Below, in pieces: positions 1 to 9,484 of a stretch of 64,000 nucleotides of DNA. Positions within the stretch are counted from its first letter, which is position 1; each line of letters begins with the position of its first letter. This DNA comes from Oxalobacteraceae bacterium (GTDB lineage Bacteria > Pseudomonadota > Gammaproteobacteria > Burkholderiales > Burkholderiaceae_D): the NCBI GenBank assembly GCA_013284265.1, contig JABTBR010000024.1:1-64000 (forward strand). The letters are read 5' to 3'. A program made the position numbers and the translations under genes. The notes under the pieces were generated by a model. It was not told the DNA's origin. It made no database searches and saw only the letters and a list, made by a program, of their open reading frames with translations.

Positions 1-60
1 CCGGCTCTTTGCCGTGGGTTTAAACTGCAGCCGGCGGCCCGCCAGCCAAGCCCCCCGCCT
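1..60. repeat. Dispersed intergenic repeat, partial copy cut by the window start
   Basis: The segment contains GGCTCTTTGCCGTGGGTTTAA followed by a GC-rich tail ending near GGCGGCCCGCCAGC. The same words recur at about 9276-9390, 11697-11800, 27331-27465 and 58450-58480, always between genes. This copy is in the orientation of the 11.7 kb copy. Function unknown; it resembles REP/BIME-type palindromic elements in size and location. Confidence 0.65.
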
Positions 61-106
61 CCTCAAGCTGACCGCATTACCATCAACACCGGATTGATGC
101 TTCAGG

Positions 107-138
107 CAAAAAAAAGCCGCCCGTTTGACGGGGCGGCC
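107..138 (-). terminator. Intrinsic terminator after clpA
   Basis: On the minus strand a GCCGCCCC / GGGCGGC stem with a 7-8 nt loop is followed by a run of eight T. It lies 20 nt past the clpA stop codon. Confidence 0.85.
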
Positions 139-158
139 TCTGGAGAAAACGTTGCGGT

Positions 159-2459
159 TTATTCGACTTCCACCGTTTCGGTCGAGACGGTCGGTGCGGC
201 GTCCGGTTCGGTGAAGTCCAGCTTGACCTGGTCCTTCTCGTCCAGATCGACGATGACCTTGCCGCCGCTGACCAGACGGCCGAACAGCAGTTCGTCGGCC
301 AGCGCCTTGCGGATCATGTCCTGGATCAGGCGTGCCATCGGACGGGCGCCCATCAGCGGGTCGAAACCTTTTTTCGCGAGGAACTTGCGCAGTTTCTCGG
401 TGAAGATGGCTTCGACCTTTTTCTCGTGCAGCTGCTCTTCCAGCTGCATCAGGAACTTGTCGACCACGCGCAAGATGACATCTTCATCGAGCGCACGGAA
501 GCTGATGGTGGCATCGAGACGGTTGCGGAACTCCGGTGTGAACATGCGCTTGATGTCGGCCATCTCGTCGCCTGCCTGCTTGGAATTCGTAAAGCCGATC
601 GAGGTCTTCTGCAAGCTCTCGGCACCCGCATTGGTGGTCATGATGATGATCACGTTGCGGAAGTCGGCCTTGCGTCCGTTGTTGTCGGTCAGGGTGCCAT
701 GGTCCATCACCTGCAACAGGATGTTGAAGATGTCCGGATGGGCCTTCTCGATCTCGTCGAGCAGCAGCACGGCGTGCGGCTTCTTGGTGATCGCTTCGGT
801 CAGCAGACCGCCCTGGTCGAAGCCGACATAGCCCGGCGGCGCGCCGATCAGGCGGCTGACGGCGTGGCGTTCCATGTACTCGGACATGTCGAAGCGGATC
901 AGCTCGATGCCGAGGATGAAGGCCAGTTGCTTGGCCACTTCGGTCTTGCCCACGCCGGTGGGACCGGAGAACAGGAAGGAGCCGATCGGCTTGTCGGTCT
1001 TGCCCAGGCCGGCACGCGCCATCTTGATGGCCGAGGCCAGCGCCTCGATGGCAGGGTCCTGTCCGAACACGACGTTGCGCAGATCGCGGTCGATGGTTTG
1101 CAGCTTGCTGCGATCGTCCTGGTTGACGGTCTGCGGCGGGATGCGCGCGATCTTGGCGATGATGTCTTCGATCTCGGTCTTGCCGATGGTTTTCTTCTGC
1201 TTCGATTTCGGCAGGATGCGTTGGGCCGCACCGGCTTCGTCGATGACGTCGATGGCCTTGTCGGGCAGGTGGCGGTCGTTGATGAAGCGCGCCGCCAGTT
1301 CGGCCGCGGTCGACAGCGCCGAGGCGGAATACTTGACGCCATGGTGCTCTTCGAAGCGCGACTTGAGGCCGCGCAGGATCTGCACGGTCTGCTCGACGGT
1401 CGGCTCGTTGACATCGACCTTCTGGAAGCGGCGGCTCAGCGCGTGGTCTTTTTCGAACACGCCGCGGAACTCGGTGTAGGTGGTCGCACCGATGCACTTC
1501 AGCTGGCCGTTGGCCAGGGCCGGTTTGAGCAGATTGGACGCGTCCAGCGTGCCGCCCGAGGCCGAGCCGGCACCGATGATGGTGTGGATCTCGTCGATGA
1601 ACAGGATGCCGTTCGGATTGTCCTTGAGCTGCTTCAGCACGGCCTTGAGACGCTGCTCGAAGTCGCCGCGGTATTTGGTGCCGGCCAGCAGCGCACCCAT
1701 GTCGAGCGAATACACGACCGAGTTTTGCAGGATCTCGGGCACGTCGCTCTGGGTGATGCGGTAGGCCAGGCCTTCGGCGATGGCGGTCTTGCCCACGCCG
1801 GCCTCACCGACGAGCAGCGGATTGTTCTTGCGGCGGCGGCACAGGATCTGGATGACGCGGTCGACCTCGTCCTCGCGGCCGATCAGCGGATCGATCTTGC
1901 CTTCGGCGGCGGCCTTGTTCAGATTCTGGGTGAACTGGTCCAGCGGGCTTTCCTTTTGCTGGCCCTCGCTCGGTGCGCCCTCTTCCACGCCTTCGGACGC
2001 CTTGGCGCTGTCGGCCTGCTGGTCCTTGCGCACGCCGTGCGAAATGAAATTGACCACGTCGAGGCGGGTCACGCCCTGCTGGTGCAGGTAGTAGACCGCA
2101 TGCGAATCCTTCTCGCCGAAGATCGCCACCAGCACGTTCGCGCCGGTCACTTCCTTCTTGCCGTTCGAGGCCGATTGCACGTGCATGATGGCACGCTGGA
2201 TCACGCGCTGGAAGCCTAGCGTCGGCTGGGTATCGACCTCGCCCGTGCCAGGCACGGTCGGGGTGTTATCGCCGATGAAGTTGGTCAGGGTTTTACGCAA
2301 GTCTTCGATATTGACTGCGCACGCACGCAATACTTCGGCCGCCGACGGGTTGTCCAGCAGCGCCAGTAGCAGATGCTCCACCGTGATGAATTCGTGCCGG
2401 GCCTGGCGAGCCTCGACAAACGCCATGTGCAAACTTACTTCTAATTCCTGCGCAATCAT
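159..2459 (-). CDS. clpA: ATP-dependent Clp protease ATP-binding subunit ClpA
   Basis: AAA+ unfoldase that feeds N-degron and other substrates into the ClpP peptidase in the cytoplasm. The 766-residue protein has an N-terminal Clp repeat domain (about 1-140), a first AAA+ module with Walker A GEAGVGKT (Lys about 224) and Walker B LFIDEIH, and a second module with GPTGVGKT (Lys about 505) and [12 protein letters not shown]. The loop KTSIGFT matches the IGL/IGF ClpP-docking loop. Length fits ClpA (about 758 in E. coli) rather than ClpB. The start used is the ATG opening [11 protein letters not shown], which overlaps clpS by 4 bp; a longer in-frame extension only reads through clpS. clpP is not in the window. 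Confidence 0.97.
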   Translation of the reverse strand: MIAQELEVSLHMAFVEARQARHEFITVEHLLLALLDNPSAAEVLRACAVNIEDLRKTLTNFIGDNTPTVPGTGEVDTQPTLGFQRVIQRAIMHVQSASNGKKEVTGANVLVAIFGEKDSHAVYYLHQQGVTRLDVVNFISHGVRKDQQADSAKASEGVEEGAPSEGQQKESPLDQFTQNLNKAAAEGKIDPLIGREDEVDRVIQILCRRRKNNPLLVGEAGVGKTAIAEGLAYRITQSDVPEILQNSVVYSLDMGALLAGTKYRGDFEQRLKAVLKQLKDNPNGILFIDEIHTIIGAGSASGGTLDASNLLKPALANGQLKCIGATTYTEFRGVFEKDHALSRRFQKVDVNEPTVEQTVQILRGLKSRFEEHHGVKYSASALSTAAELAARFINDRHLPDKAIDVIDEAGAAQRILPKSKQKKTIGKTEIEDIIAKIARIPPQTVNQDDRSKLQTIDRDLRNVVFGQDPAIEALASAIKMARAGLGKTDKPIGSFLFSGPTGVGKTEVAKQLAFILGIELIRFDMSEYMERHAVSRLIGAPPGYVGFDQGGLLTEAITKKPHAVLLLDEIEKAHPDIFNILLQVMDHGTLTDNNGRKADFRNVIIIMTTNAGAESLQKTSIGFTNSKQAGDEMADIKRMFTPEFRNRLDATISFRALDEDVILRVVDKFLMQLEEQLHEKKVEAIFTEKLRKFLAKKGFDPLMGARPMARLIQDMIRKALADELLFGRLVSGGKVIVDLDEKDQVKLDFTEPDAAPTVSTETVEVE

Positions 2460-2758
2460 ACTTCCTCCATCACGCACTGCAGGGGATGGCCTGCCTTGCG
2501 CGCATGCGTTAAAACGAACTCCACTTTGGTACAGGCGATGTCTTTGGAAAACACGCCGCACACTCCTTTGCCGTAGCGATGCACGCTGAGCATAATTTGC
2601 GTGGCTGTTTCACGGTCTTTGTTGAAATATTCCTGAATGATGGCGACCACAAACTCCATCGGTGTGTAGTCGTCATTGAGCAGGGCCACCTGGTACAAGG
2701 GTGGCGGTTTCAGCGTTTGCCGCTCCAGCAGGGTTTCGGTGTCATGCTTGGTTGCCAT
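2456..2758 (-). CDS. clpS: ATP-dependent Clp protease adapter ClpS
   Basis: Adapter that binds N-degron substrates and hands them to ClpA. The 100-residue protein has the conserved core [13 protein letters not shown] (substrate pocket region) and the [11 protein letters not shown] and AGHPLQC segments typical of ClpS. I chose the ATG of [11 protein letters not shown], which gives the family length; an upstream in-frame ATG would add 20 residues unlike ClpS. Its TGA overlaps the clpA ATG by 4 bp, the usual clpS-clpA translational coupling. Confidence 0.95.
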   Translation of the reverse strand: MATKHDTETLLERQTLKPPPLYQVALLNDDYTPMEFVVAIIQEYFNKDRETATQIMLSVHRYGKGVCGVFSKDIACTKVEFVLTHARKAGHPLQCVMEEV

Positions 2759-3081
2759 ACGCTTATATTCTAATGCTTTCAGGGTTGATGCAATGCGCAT
2801 TTCGCTGCGCATTTCCATTTGTTTTCCATCTTACGCGTTTTCCGATTCCTGCGCAGATGGGCTCAGTGGCGCCGAAATCAAGAGTTGCATTTTAACCAAT
2901 CAGATTAAAAGTAACAAAATGCCCACAAAAGCGCTTGACATTAAAATTTGATCCGCTAACAATGCGTTATCGGCTGCGTGCAGAAATGTACATGTTGATA
3001 AGAAGTGAGGCGTGAGGAGGGGGCAAGAAGCTTCTTGCTTTTATGGCTCGTGTGATCAGTTTTTATTGGAAAGTTCTTTTT
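2759..3081. other. Divergent intergenic region clpS / csp
   Basis: This 323-bp AT-rich stretch must hold the clpS promoter (minus) and the cold-shock gene promoter and leader (plus). The leader of the cold-shock gene, about 110 nt, has the length typical of cspA-like mRNAs. No further gene is seen. Confidence 0.6.
2935..2963 (+). promoter_or_regulatory. Sigma-70 type promoter of the cold-shock gene
   Basis: A perfect -35 TTGACA at 2935-2940 is followed after 17 bp by AACAAT (4 of 6 to consensus) at 2958-2963. Transcription would start near 2970 and give a leader of roughly 110 nt. Confidence 0.6.
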
Positions 3082-3285
3082 ATGGCAACAGGTACAGTTA
3101 AGTGGTTCAATGATTCCAAAGGTTTTGGCTTCATCACTCCAGATGACGGCGGCGAAGATTTGTTCGCGCACTTCTCCGCAATCAACATGAACGGTTTCAA
3201 GACCCTTAAAGAAGGTCAAAAAGTTCAATTCGAAGTCACGCAAGGCCCTAAAGGCAAGCAAGCTTCCAACATCCAGGCTGCCTGA
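3082..3285 (+). CDS. Cold-shock protein, CspA family
   Basis: Small RNA-binding protein (67 aa, single OB-fold cold-shock domain) that melts RNA secondary structure. The RNP1 motif KGFGFI and the RNP2-like DLFAHFS are intact, and the protein begins [10 protein letters not shown] as in the family. An upstream in-frame TATGGCTCG start would add 13 residues that are not family-like. A strong terminator follows. Which csp paralogue it is cannot be told from sequence alone. Confidence 0.95.
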   Translation: MATGTVKWFNDSKGFGFITPDDGGEDLFAHFSAINMNGFKTLKEGQKVQFEVTQGPKGKQASNIQAA

Positions 3286-3310
3286 TTATTCAAGCATCCG
3301 CGGAAGTCAA

Positions 3311-3338
3311 AAACCTCGCAACCGCGGGGTTTTTTTTC
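3311..3338 (+). terminator. Intrinsic terminator after the cold-shock gene
   Basis: AACCTCGC / GCGGGGTT stem with AACC loop, then eight T, beginning 26 nt after the stop codon. Confidence 0.85.
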
Positions 3339-3414
3339 GTCCCCACGGGCTGAAAGTGTTGCTGGAAGTCCACGCCCACCTGCCATGGAGGCAGGCGGAC
3401 GGATGCTTCGGGAG

Positions 3415-5235
3415 TTATTGCGGCCAGCGCTTGGAGTTTTTCTTGATGTAGTCGGCAACCTTTTCCAGATCCTCGTACCCCTTCACGCCATTCCAGGTCG
3501 TGTACATGAAACCGTCCACATTGCGCACGCCACCGGCCTCAGCCGCATCGAGTCCGGCCAGCCACTTGCGCATTTTCTCCAGGCTCGGATCGTCGTAGTA
3601 GCCGGCCACCATCTGCCCCATGCCGCGGCCATGGAAGAACTTCAGCGACGCGGTCCGGTCCGCTTCCGAGGTATCGGTCCAGTTGACCACGACCATGTGC
3701 TTATCCTCGGGAAAGGCCGGATCCTTGTCCAGTCCCAGCCAGGACTCCTTCAGCGAGCCGTTGACGGCCCAGTAGCTGTCGATGGCGTTCGCGCGCGGAT
3801 CGAACATGTCGTGCCAGACATACAGGTCCAGCTTCGGATAGCTCTTCAGCAAGGTGGCGCGGTGCGTACTGATCATGCGCGCCAGGTAGGCCCCGGCGCT
3901 GCTGGTGGTGCACGATGGATCCCAGTTGAGCAGTCGGTTCTCGTCGTAGTACAGGAAGTATTTCGCAGGCGCGTTCGGCACCGTCTCGAACAGCGTGTTG
4001 AGCTTGCCGTAGTACTCCTTTTGCACGCTGAAGAAATCCGGATGGCAGGCGGTCGCGGCGGTGCCCCAGCGGGCCGTTATATTGACGCCCGACTGGTAGG
4101 CCGACACCAGCAGGCGTTCACCATTGCTGATATTGCTGTGAGTGGGCAGGGTCAGCGCCTCCGAACCGAGCACATAGTCGGACGACTCCTCGAACACCCT
4201 GCCCGTGCTGGCCGACTTCACCACCACCGGCAAGCTCTTCTCATTGCGACGCACCACCTGGGCCAGGCCGATCTCGCGAATGTCCACATCGTCGATCCAG
4301 GCCGCGCCATCGACCGTTTCGCCATTGGCCCAGGTACCGAAGTACAGACGCAGGCTGCTGTAGTTGCCGGTGTTGAAGTCCAGCGTATATTCCTTCCAGT
4401 CCTGATCCTTGGCCAGGCTGTTGCCCTCTTTATTCCAGACGCCATTGACGCTGCCCCAGCCCAGGCTGGCGCTGCCATTGCGGTACATCGGCGCCGATCC
4501 GGTCGGCGCCAGAATCTGGATCATCAGCGGCGCATCGTAGTGTTGGGTCTTGACCCAGAACGACATGCGGTAGGCGCGATGCGGCTTGAGGTCTTTCAGT
4601 TCGCGGTACAGGCGTGCCAGCTTGGTCACCGTATTGGCCTGGGTCAGCTTGACCGAACGCTTGCTGCCATTCCGTCCCACCGCATCGAAGAAGGCGCTGG
4701 CGGGGACGGTGGCGCTGCCGGTGTCGAGCAAGCGCCAGGCCAGGTCGTTCGCCGCCTCAAAGCCCGGATCGCTGACGATGGACTTGCCCTCGGCCACGGC
4801 AGTGCTGCCGCTGACGATGAACGGCGTATCGACCACAGGCAGAGCTTCGACCAGCTCCGGTTTGTATTGGGCCGGCACTTCCGGTCCGCCGCCGACAGGA
4901 ATCAGCTCGATGCCATTGTCCCTGGCCGCTTTGACGACGGCCTTCATATTGCTGTAAAAATTCGCGGGGACGTTCCCGCTCAGCATATTGACGTAAGATC
5001 CGTTTCCGCCGCCGCTCAGGGCAATGCCGTTGTAACCGGCCAGCCTGGCACGCACGATCACCTCAAGCAGCTTGTCGTAGGTCTCCTTGACGGTAAAGTT
5101 GCCGCCAAAGTAGACCCAGCGATTCTTGAAGCAATTGTCGACGCAGCCGGGCTGCGGCGCCGTTTGCGCCCACGCCGGCAGGCTGGCCACGCCGGCTGCC
5201 AGCATGGCGGCCAGCGCAAATTGCGTTAATTTCAT
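3415..5235 (-). CDS. Secreted TIM-barrel protein, putative glycoside hydrolase with internal carbohydrate-binding-like domain
   Basis: 606-residue protein with a clear Sec signal peptide (hydrophobic 4-19, cleavage likely after PAWA near residue 23). The N-terminal part (WVYFGGN..YDKLLEVIVRARLAGYNGIALSGGG) and the C-terminal part (FSVQKEYYGKLN..KYFLYYDENRLLNW..LYVWHDMFDP) look like halves of a (beta/alpha)8 glycosidase barrel. Between them, about residues 150-300, lies a segment like a CBM4/9-type jelly roll (DPGFE at the start, SVKLTQ, AYRMSFWVKT, DDVDI). I cannot assign a GH family or substrate. It stands alone between icd and the csp gene and could act on the polysaccharide made by the eps locus, but that is conjecture. 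Confidence 0.7.
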   Translation of the reverse strand: MKLTQFALAAMLAAGVASLPAWAQTAPQPGCVDNCFKNRWVYFGGNFTVKETYDKLLEVIVRARLAGYNGIALSGGGNGSYVNMLSGNVPANFYSNMKAVVKAARDNGIELIPVGGGPEVPAQYKPELVEALPVVDTPFIVSGSTAVAEGKSIVSDPGFEAANDLAWRLLDTGSATVPASAFFDAVGRNGSKRSVKLTQANTVTKLARLYRELKDLKPHRAYRMSFWVKTQHYDAPLMIQILAPTGSAPMYRNGSASLGWGSVNGVWNKEGNSLAKDQDWKEYTLDFNTGNYSSLRLYFGTWANGETVDGAAWIDDVDIREIGLAQVVRRNEKSLPVVVKSASTGRVFEESSDYVLGSEALTLPTHSNISNGERLLVSAYQSGVNITARWGTAATACHPDFFSVQKEYYGKLNTLFETVPNAPAKYFLYYDENRLLNWDPSCTTSSAGAYLARMISTHRATLLKSYPKLDLYVWHDMFDPRANAIDSYWAVNGSLKESWLGLDKDPAFPEDKHMVVVNWTDTSEADRTASLKFFHGRGMGQMVAGYYDDPSLEKMRKWLAGLDAAEAGGVRNVDGFMYTTWNGVKGYEDLEKVADYIKKNSKRWPQ

Positions 5236-5277
5236 GATTGTCTCTTTCTCAATTTTAAAAAAGACAATAGTATCAAA

Positions 5278-5316
5278 ATAAAAACCCCGTCCTCCTGCGA
5301 GAACGGGGTTTTTTTA
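5278..5316 (-). terminator. Intrinsic terminator between icd and the putative glycosidase
   Basis: AACCCCGT / ACGGGGTT stem with a 12-nt loop and T runs on both sides. It lies 27 nt past the icd stop on the minus strand and could work in both directions. Confidence 0.85.
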
Positions 5317-5342
5317 GCCTCGGTAAACCAGGGCCGTATCGA

Positions 5343-6596
5343 TTACATGTGTTCGATCATCACGTCGCCGAAACCGGAGCACGACACTTGGGTCGCGCCT
5401 TCCATCAGGCGGGCGAAGTCGTAGGTGACGCGCTTGGAAGCGATCGAGTTCTGCATCGAGGAAATCAGCAGGTCGGCCGCTTCCAGCCAGCCCATGTGGC
5501 GCAGCATCATTTCAGCCGACAGGATCAGCGAACCTGGGTTCACATAGTCCTTGCCTGCGTACTTAGGCGCGGTGCCGTGGGTCGCTTCGAACATCGCTAC
5601 CGAGTCCGACAGGTTGGCGCCTGGAGCGATACCGATACCGCCCACTTGCGCGGCCAGTGCGTCGGAGATGTAGTCGCCGTTCAGGTTCAGGGTGGCGATG
5701 ACGCTGTATTCGGCTGGACGCAGCAGGATCTGTTGCAGGAAGGCGTCAGCGATCGAATCCTTGACGATGATCTCGCGACCGGTCTTTGGATTTTTGAATT
5801 TGCACCATGGGCCGCCGTCGATCAGTTCAGCACCGAATTCTTTTTGCGCCAGATCGTAAGCCCAGTCACGGAAGCCACCTTCGGTGTACTTCATGATGTT
5901 GCCTTTGTGAACGATGGTCACGGATGGCTTGTCATTGTCGATCGCGTACTGGATCGCCTTGCGCACCAGGCGCTGGGTACCTTCGATCGACACTGGCTTG
6001 ATGCCCAGGCCCGAAGTTTCCGGGAAGCGGATCTTGGTGACGCCCATTTCCTTGATCAGGAAGTCCATCAGTTTCTTGGCGCCTTCGGAACCTTGCTGGT
6101 ATTCGATACCGGCGTAGATGTCTTCCGAGTTTTCACGGAAAATGACCATGTCGGTTTTTTCCGGCTCTTTCACTGGCGAAGGCACGCCGGTGAAGTAACG
6201 CACTGGACGCAGGCAGACATACAGGTCCAGCTGCTGGCGCAGGGCCACGTTGAGCGAACGGATGCCGCCGCCAACTGGCGTGGTCAGCGGGCCTTTGATC
6301 GACACGACGTAGTCTTTCAGCACTTGCAGGGTTTCTTCCGGCAGCCACACGTCCGGGCCGTACACGGTGGTCGATTTTTCGCCGGCGAAAATTTCCATCC
6401 AGCTAATTTTTTTCTTGCCGCCGTAGGCTTTGGCAACGGCCGCGTCCACCACCTTGATCATGACCGGGCTGATATCCACGCCGGTGCCATCACCCTCGAT
6501 GTAGGGAACGATAGGGTTATCTGGTACATTCAGGGAAAAATCGGCATTGACGGTGATTTTTTGGCCGTCAGCAGGTACTTTGATATGTTGATACAT
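5343..6596 (-). CDS. icd: Isocitrate dehydrogenase (NADP+)
   Basis: TCA-cycle enzyme converting isocitrate to 2-oxoglutarate and CO2 with NADP+. 417 residues, the E. coli Icd length. Substrate-binding segment [10 protein letters not shown] includes the serine phosphorylated in E. coli; [12 protein letters not shown] and the NADP-site motif [17 protein letters not shown] are present, the latter being typical of NADP-dependent enzymes. The start is the ATG of [11 protein letters not shown]; an upstream in-frame extension has no homology. Monocistronic, with its own terminator. Confidence 0.97.
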   Translation of the reverse strand: MYQHIKVPADGQKITVNADFSLNVPDNPIVPYIEGDGTGVDISPVMIKVVDAAVAKAYGGKKKISWMEIFAGEKSTTVYGPDVWLPEETLQVLKDYVVSIKGPLTTPVGGGIRSLNVALRQQLDLYVCLRPVRYFTGVPSPVKEPEKTDMVIFRENSEDIYAGIEYQQGSEGAKKLMDFLIKEMGVTKIRFPETSGLGIKPVSIEGTQRLVRKAIQYAIDNDKPSVTIVHKGNIMKYTEGGFRDWAYDLAQKEFGAELIDGGPWCKFKNPKTGREIIVKDSIADAFLQQILLRPAEYSVIATLNLNGDYISDALAAQVGGIGIAPGANLSDSVAMFEATHGTAPKYAGKDYVNPGSLILSAEMMLRHMGWLEAADLLISSMQNSIASKRVTYDFARLMEGATQVSCSGFGDVMIEHM

Positions 6597-6815
6597 CGTG
6601 TTCTCCGAAGTGGGTCGCTCAGCAAGCCGCAAGGTCGTTGCGCTTCCAGGCATGGATCTGCAATCTGAATTGTTTGCCAATTTGGCACAACTGCCGTTAC
6701 TCTTCTATAAGACATAAGACAGGCGTTTCACATTATGCACCAGTATTTTACTAGGCGCTACGGTTTTTCTGATACTGGCGCTTAAGCCTACACCACAATT
6801 GACCTCCAGATAAGC

Positions 6816-7388
6816 ATGTCTCTCATACTATTTAACAAGCCTTTTCAGGTTCTCTGCCAGTTTTCCGCACAGGACGGGCGCGCCACCCTGGCCGACTTCG
6901 TCAAGATTCCCAACGTCTATCCGGCCGGCCGGCTCGACGCCGACAGCGAGGGCTTGCTGCTGCTGACCGACGACGGCAAGCTCCAGCATGACATCGCCCA
7001 CCCCGACCATAAACAGCCCAAGACTTATCTGGTGCAAGTCGAAGGCCTCCCCGACGCCGCCAGCCTGGCACGCCTGCGCGCCCCGCTCAACCTGGGCGAC
7101 TTCACCACCAAGCCCTGCAAGGCGGTGCAGATCGCCGAGCCGGACTGGCTGTGGCCACGCAATCCACCCATCCGCAGCCGCGCCGAGGCCCCCACCAGCT
7201 GGCTGGCGATCACCCTGCAGGAAGGCAAGAACCGCCAGGTGCGGCGCATGACGGCGGCCGTCGGCCTGCCCACGCTGCGGCTGGTGCGCAGCGCCATCGG
7301 CGCGCTGTCGCTGGCCAGCCACCCGCTGATGCCCGGCGAATGGCAGCGCGTCGAACCGTCAGAGTTGGGCAACGGTCTGGGCAAATAA
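6816..7388 (+). CDS. 23S rRNA pseudouridine synthase, RluE/RsuA family
   Basis: 190-residue enzyme of the RsuA/RluB/E/F family without an S4 domain, as in RluE. The catalytic-Asp motif GRLDADSEGLLLLTDDG is at about residues 39-55, and the second family motif GKNRQVRRMTAAVG follows near 146. RluE isomerises U2457 of 23S rRNA; the exact target here is inferred from the single-domain architecture and length. A hairpin terminator follows directly. Confidence 0.88.
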   Translation: MSLILFNKPFQVLCQFSAQDGRATLADFVKIPNVYPAGRLDADSEGLLLLTDDGKLQHDIAHPDHKQPKTYLVQVEGLPDAASLARLRAPLNLGDFTTKPCKAVQIAEPDWLWPRNPPIRSRAEAPTSWLAITLQEGKNRQVRRMTAAVGLPTLRLVRSAIGALSLASHPLMPGEWQRVEPSELGNGLGK

Positions 7389-7420
7389 GCCGGGCTGGAC
7401 GGGCGCAGGCCCGGCTTTTA
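7387..7420 (+). terminator. Terminator after the pseudouridine synthase
   Basis: AAGCCGGGC / GCCCGGCTT 9-bp stem with TTTTA, starting at the stop codon. The T run is short. Confidence 0.6.
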
Positions 7421-7481
7421 CCGTATATTTGGAAACGCGCGGCGCGCTTTGCCAGTCTCTGCCCGTCCGCCGCCCAACCAG

Positions 7482-8825
7482 ATGAGCGTGGGAATTCTGA
7501 TGCCAGCTGACACCGTCTCCGCCGCCCCGCCCGCCCAAGGCCTGAAGCCTTGCGGCGAGAGTCCTTATTATCTGCAGGCGGTGGCCGCGCTGGCCCAGCA
7601 GCAGACCCTGGTGGCGCAGCAGGATATCTATAGCAGCAGCGGCATGAAACTGGTGGGCAAAGGTGCCGAGCTGGACCAGCAGCACTTCGAGCGCCTGGCC
7701 CAGCACAAGCTGAGCGTGCCGCTCGATAGCGTACTGAGCAGCTCACGCGCCATCGACGCGGCCGAACTGGCGCTGGAAGCGGACCGCATCCTCGAACACG
7801 AAGCGACTTATGCGCGCATGGCCGCGCGCACCGGCGATCCGCTGGCACTCAAGCACGGCCTGGCCGCGCTGCGCCTGCCCACGCCCCTGCTGCTGCGCCT
7901 GACGGTGATGCGCGAGCAGCGCCCCGGCATCTTCGGCCACGCGCTGCGCACCGGCATGATTGCCTATGCGATCGCGCAGCGCCTGGGCCGCTCCAGCGCC
8001 GAACGCGAGCTGGTGCTGATGGCGGCGCTATTCCACGACGTGGGCGAAATGCATACCGACCCGGCCCTGCTGGCCAGCGCCCACGACATCACGCCCGAAG
8101 AACGGCGTTTCATCCACGTCCATCCGCTGACCAGCCACGTGCTGCTGCACGCGATTGCTGATTTTCCGGCGGCCGCAGCCACCGCCGTGCTGCAGCACCA
8201 CGAGCGGCTCGACGGCAGCGGCTATCCGCACGGCTTGCTGAGCGAGAAAATTTGCCCGCTGGCCAAGATCGTCGGCGTGGCCGATGTGGCCGAAACGGTG
8301 CTGCGGCGCTGCGGCCTGCCGCGGCTGGACATGCTGACCCGGCTCAACCAGGCCCGCTTCGACCATGCCACCGTCGATGCGCTGCGCGACCTGATCCACG
8401 GCACCCAGCAGGATACCCAGGCGGCGGCGCCGGAACAGAACGCCGCCCAGCAACTGAGCCATCTGGCCGCGCTGCTGCATGCCTGGCTGACCTTGCGCAG
8501 CGTATTCGAGCAAAACACGCCTGGCAACAACTCACCGCTGCTGTTCCTGTTCGAACGGATGAACTCGATCCGGCAACTGGTGCTGCAAGCCGGCTTCGAC
8601 CCGGATCACGTCAGCAGCATGCTCGAAGTGGCGCGCGACGACCCCGGCGTGCTGCTGGAGCTGCGCACCATGCTCGATGAAATGGAATGGCTGCAGCTGG
8701 ACCTGGCCAATGAAATCGACCGCCGCTCGCCGCTGCTGGGCGGGCCGTCCCAGGGTGCGCTGAGCGGCCTGATGCTGCATCTGCGTCCGCCTCCCGTCCC
8801 AGAAAGCCGTGCCGCCGAACACTGA
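7482..8825 (+). CDS. HD-GYP-like domain protein, putative cyclic-di-GMP phosphodiesterase
   Basis: About 447 residues, soluble, with no visible receiver or membrane domain. The central HD-GYP region is recognisable: HALRTGMIAYA (helix with the first His), FHDVGEMHTDP (HD dyad), HVHPLTSH, and HHERLDGSGYPHGL, the GYP signature. The usual HDxGK metal-site motif reads HDVGE here, so Lys is replaced by Glu and catalysis is uncertain. The C-terminal 150 residues have no recognisable domain. Start is uncertain: ATGs lie at 7482 and 7500 and a TTG at 7449, none with a strong ribosome-binding site. Likely role is c-di-GMP turnover, relevant to exopolysaccharide control. Confidence 0.78.
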   Translation: MSVGILMPADTVSAAPPAQGLKPCGESPYYLQAVAALAQQQTLVAQQDIYSSSGMKLVGKGAELDQQHFERLAQHKLSVPLDSVLSSSRAIDAAELALEADRILEHEATYARMAARTGDPLALKHGLAALRLPTPLLLRLTVMREQRPGIFGHALRTGMIAYAIAQRLGRSSAERELVLMAALFHDVGEMHTDPALLASAHDITPEERRFIHVHPLTSHVLLHAIADFPAAAATAVLQHHERLDGSGYPHGLLSEKICPLAKIVGVADVAETVLRRCGLPRLDMLTRLNQARFDHATVDALRDLIHGTQQDTQAAAPEQNAAQQLSHLAALLHAWLTLRSVFEQNTPGNNSPLLFLFERMNSIRQLVLQAGFDPDHVSSMLEVARDDPGVLLELRTMLDEMEWLQLDLANEIDRRSPLLGGPSQGALSGLMLHLRPPPVPESRAAEH

Positions 8826-8861
8826 TTTATTGATGCGTCGCAGCAAAAATAATTGCGATCT

Positions 8862-8905
8862 TTGATCAAAATCATGTCAACTGGCATTTTCCGGGCGGCG
8901 TTAAT
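8862..8905 (+). promoter_or_regulatory. FNR/ANR-like box with class II-type promoter spacing
   Basis: TTGATCAAAATCAT at 8862-8875 matches the FNR consensus TTGAT-N4-ATCAA in 9 of 10 positions. A GTTAAT -10-like hexamer (4 of 6) at 8900-8905 sits about where a class II FNR promoter (site at -41.5) would need it. The downstream gene starts at 8958. Confidence 0.45.
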
Positions 8906-8957
8906 GAGCCAGATTCATCCGAATCAGTGTTTTCCTTCAACTGCAAAGGAATTTATC

Positions 8958-9179
8958 ATGTCCAAACTTATCGTTGCTCTGGTCGCATCCCTGTTTGCCG
9001 CTTCCGCCTTCGCCGCCGCCCCTTCGGCCTCGGCATCGGCTTCGGCTCCAATGGCATCCGCATCGGCTTCGGCATCGGCTGACGCCTCGGCCCCGAAAGC
9101 CAAGAAAGCGAAAAAAGGCTCGGCTTCGGCTTCGGCTTCGGGCTCGGCATCTGCTTCGATGGCAGCATCAGCCAAATAA
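8958..9179 (+). CDS. Small secreted Ser/Ala-repeat protein
   Basis: 73-residue protein with an evident signal peptide (MSKLIVALVASLFAASAFA, cleavage after residue 19). The mature part is almost wholly Ser-Ala dipeptide repeats, broken by a basic patch KAKKAKKG. The DNA is a run of near-repeated TCGGCT/TCGGCA units. AAAGGA at 8945-8950 is a good ribosome-binding site. A terminator follows, so it is a single gene. No function is recognised; low-complexity Ala/Ser periplasmic proteins of this sort recur in Burkholderiales genomes. An FNR-like box lies upstream. Confidence 0.75.
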   Translation: MSKLIVALVASLFAASAFAAAPSASASASAPMASASASASADASAPKAKKAKKGSASASASGSASASMAASAK

Positions 9180-9196
9180 GACGACACGATCGTCCC

Positions 9197-9227
9197 CAAA
9201 AAGGCAGGCACGTCCTGCCTTTTTTTG
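9197..9227 (+). terminator. Terminator after the Ser/Ala-repeat gene
   Basis: AAAGGCAGG / CCTGCCTTT stem with a 5-nt loop and a T run. Confidence 0.85.
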
Positions 9228-9275
9228 CGCCCGAAGAATCCGCCGCCGTAAACTAAGCATGCCGCTGCGCTTTTA

Positions 9276-9390
9276 GAACCCAAGGCAAAGAGCCGGGGGC
9301 CTGTCCCGCAGGGACTGGCGGGGCGCAGCCCCTCTCCGGACCCTTGGGTCAGATCCCAGGGGTACGCCCTGGGTTTTAGCTGCGGCCGAC
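9276..9390. repeat. Dispersed intergenic repeat copy
   Basis: Starts with GAACCCAAGGCAAAGAGCCGG and ends near ACGCCCTGGGTTTTAGCTGCGG. It shares the head (GGCAAAGAGCCGG), an inner CCTGTCCCG-AGGGA block and the tail with the copy at 27.3 kb. It lies between two convergent transcription units. Confidence 0.7.
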
Positions 9391-9408
9391 AACCCGCGAC
9401 GCAAATGC

Positions 9409-9445
9409 GAAAAAACCCGCGCTGACCAAGGTCAGGCGGGCTCTT
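9409..9445 (-). terminator. Intrinsic terminator after rpsT
   Basis: On the minus strand CCCGCCTGAC-CTTG-GTCAGCGCGGG is followed by TTTTTTCG, 40 nt past the rpsT stop codon. Confidence 0.85.
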
Positions 9446-9484
9446 GCTTACTTGTCTGTTGCGGCTAGGCCGCCACCAGCAATA

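Noticed and set aside
426..2219. Long plus-strand frame opposite clpA
   Set aside because: No recognisable protein features; clpA on the other strand is unambiguous.
2460..2561. N-terminal extension of clpA
   Set aside because: It reads clpS in another frame; the ClpA family begins at [11 protein letters not shown].
8882..8896. TGGCA-N8-GGGC as a sigma-54 site before the Ser/Ala-repeat gene
   Set aside because: Spacing is right, but the -12 half is poor (GGGC), and the FNR-type layout explains the region better.
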